Positions 63,384 to 64,000 of a stretch of 64,000 nt of DNA are shown piece by piece. The stretch lies in contig NZ_CP107836.1 in the NCBI RefSeq assembly GCF_036346615.1, positions 124,001-188,000 of the forward strand. The letters run 5' to 3'. Source of the DNA: Streptomyces sp. NBC_00523 (GTDB taxonomy: Bacteria; Actinomycetota; Actinomycetes; Streptomycetales; Streptomycetaceae). Positions within the stretch are counted from its first letter, which is position 1. Every line of letters begins with the position of its first letter. The notes below the pieces were generated by a model. That model did no database searches. It saw nothing but the letters and a program-made list of their open reading frames with translations, and was not told where the DNA came from. The translations under genes and the position numbers were made by a program.

Positions 63384-64000
63384 GTGACCAGTTCTTTCGC
63401 GACCACGAGTACGGACACCGCAATGTCTCGGTCCCCCCTTCGCGGGATGCTGGGGAGCGCTCCACTGGGTCTGATGGTGCTGGCCGTAGCCGTCGGTGCG
63501 GGCGCCGGTGCCGGATCCATCGTGTTCCGTTGGTGCATCGAGACCTTCACACGCTTCTTCTCCGGTCACACGGACTACGCCTCCGACCCCGGCAGCCCAC
63601 ATCCACATCTGGCCTGGCTGGGCCCGGGCTTCGTGGTGCTGGCCCCGGTGGTCGGCGGTCTGCTGTACGGACCACTGGTGAACCGGTTCGCCAAGGAAGC
63701 GCGGGGCCACGGCGTCCCCGAGGTCATGGTGGCGGTCGCCCAGCGGGGCGGGCGCATCAGCCCCAAGGTCGCCGTCGTCAAGACGCTCGCCTCCGCACTC
63801 ACCATCGGCTCGGGGGGATCGGTGGGCCGGGAGGGGCCGATCGTCCAGATCGGTTCCGCGCTCGGCTCGACCCTCGGACGCGTGACGAAGGTGACGGAGG
63901 GCCGGATGAAGCTGCTGGTCGCCTGCGGCGCGGCCGGTGGCATCGCGGCGACGTTCAACGCCCCCTTGGCCGGTGTCTTCTTCGCCATGGAGCTCATCCT
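63384..64000 (+). CDS. ClC-family chloride channel/transporter (3' end outside window)
   Basis: Beginning of a ClC protein. Selectivity-filter motifs: GHGVPEVMVAV (GSGIP-type) and GSGGSVGREGPIVQIG (GKEGP-type with Arg), followed by AAGGIAATFNAPLAG. Several transmembrane helices are visible. GTG 63384 follows a GAGGGAG ribosome binding site; ATG 63339, in frame, is an alternative that adds 15 charged residues. Truncated by the window end after about 205 residues. Confidence 0.92.
   Translation, partial: MTSSFATTSTDTAMSRSPLRGMLGSAPLGLMVLAVAVGAGAGAGSIVFRWCIETFTRFFSGHTDYASDPGSPHPHLAWLGPGFVVLAPVVGGLLYGPLVNRFAKEARGHGVPEVMVAVAQRGGRISPKVAVVKTLASALTIGSGGSVGREGPIVQIGSALGSTLGRVTKVTEGRMKLLVACGAAGGIAATFNAPLAGVFFAMELI

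Overview
The window is very GC-rich, its codons almost always end in G or C, and it carries Streptomyces-type families (CGNR and TPR-type regulators, DevS/DevR kinase pair, SGNH lipase, type I-E CRISPR repeats). It is best read as a Streptomyces or close actinomycete chromosome. The density of insertion sequences and broken genes between 16 kb and 62 kb suggests a chromosome arm; that placement is inferred.

Layout. (1) 1-10.6 kb: the 3' part of a GH38 alpha-mannosidase, then a complete actinomycete version of the poorly understood E. coli yhf/php cluster: YhfZ-type regulator, PRD protein (YhfY), YhfU, YhfT, phosphotriesterase homologue (Php), PLP enzyme (YhfS), alanine-racemase-like enzyme (YhfX) and phosphopentomutase-like enzyme (YhfW). 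Two near-identical AT-rich operator-like elements precede the regulator and the structural operon. (2) 10.7-16.3 kb: MerR/TipA-type regulator, a 59-residue membrane protein, secreted SGNH lipase, a small hypothetical gene, and a coupled MoxR ATPase / HExxH-VWA protein pair. (3) 16.3-18.4 kb: an IS481-type element with a frameshifted transposase, then a deletion scar joining an ABC permease start to the end of an alkaline-phosphatase-family gene. (4) 18.4-28.1 kb: ordinary chromosomal genes (alpha/beta hydrolase with divergent CGNR regulator, AraC-cupin-SGNH unit, secreted EEP nuclease-like protein, SDR plus XRE regulator, DUF4037, beta-helix membrane protein). (5) 28.2-37.0 kb: a dormancy/hypoxia cluster: DevR, DevS, universal stress protein, Acg-type nitroreductase, GH65 enzyme, zinc alcohol dehydrogenase, Hsp20 fragment.

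(6) 37.0-55.3 kb is accessory DNA. Its left edge cuts the Hsp20 gene. It holds a regulatory cassette (ATPase-like anti-sigma protein, two micro-proteins, TPR regulator, acetyltransferase), a six-repeat type I-E CRISPR array beside a truncated cas3, an IS3 element, a truncated Rhs-HINT toxin with a broken downstream gene, IS remnants, an IS481 element, a 1.66-kb IS5-type element enclosing an S1-domain gene between perfect 21-bp inverted repeats, a three-gene membrane module sharing a short repeated motif, and an intact IS3 element with a 3-bp target duplication. (7) 55.4-64 kb: a hypothetical gene, a TetR regulator divergent from a translationally coupled FMO-SDR-MFS-TSUP operon, an IS701 remnant, a STAS protein and the start of a ClC channel gene behind a 37-bp concentric palindrome.

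The strongest candidates for a poorly described system are the self-contained yhf cluster with its paired operators and the IS5 element with an S1 RNA-binding passenger gene. All family assignments were made by eye from motifs; no database search was run.
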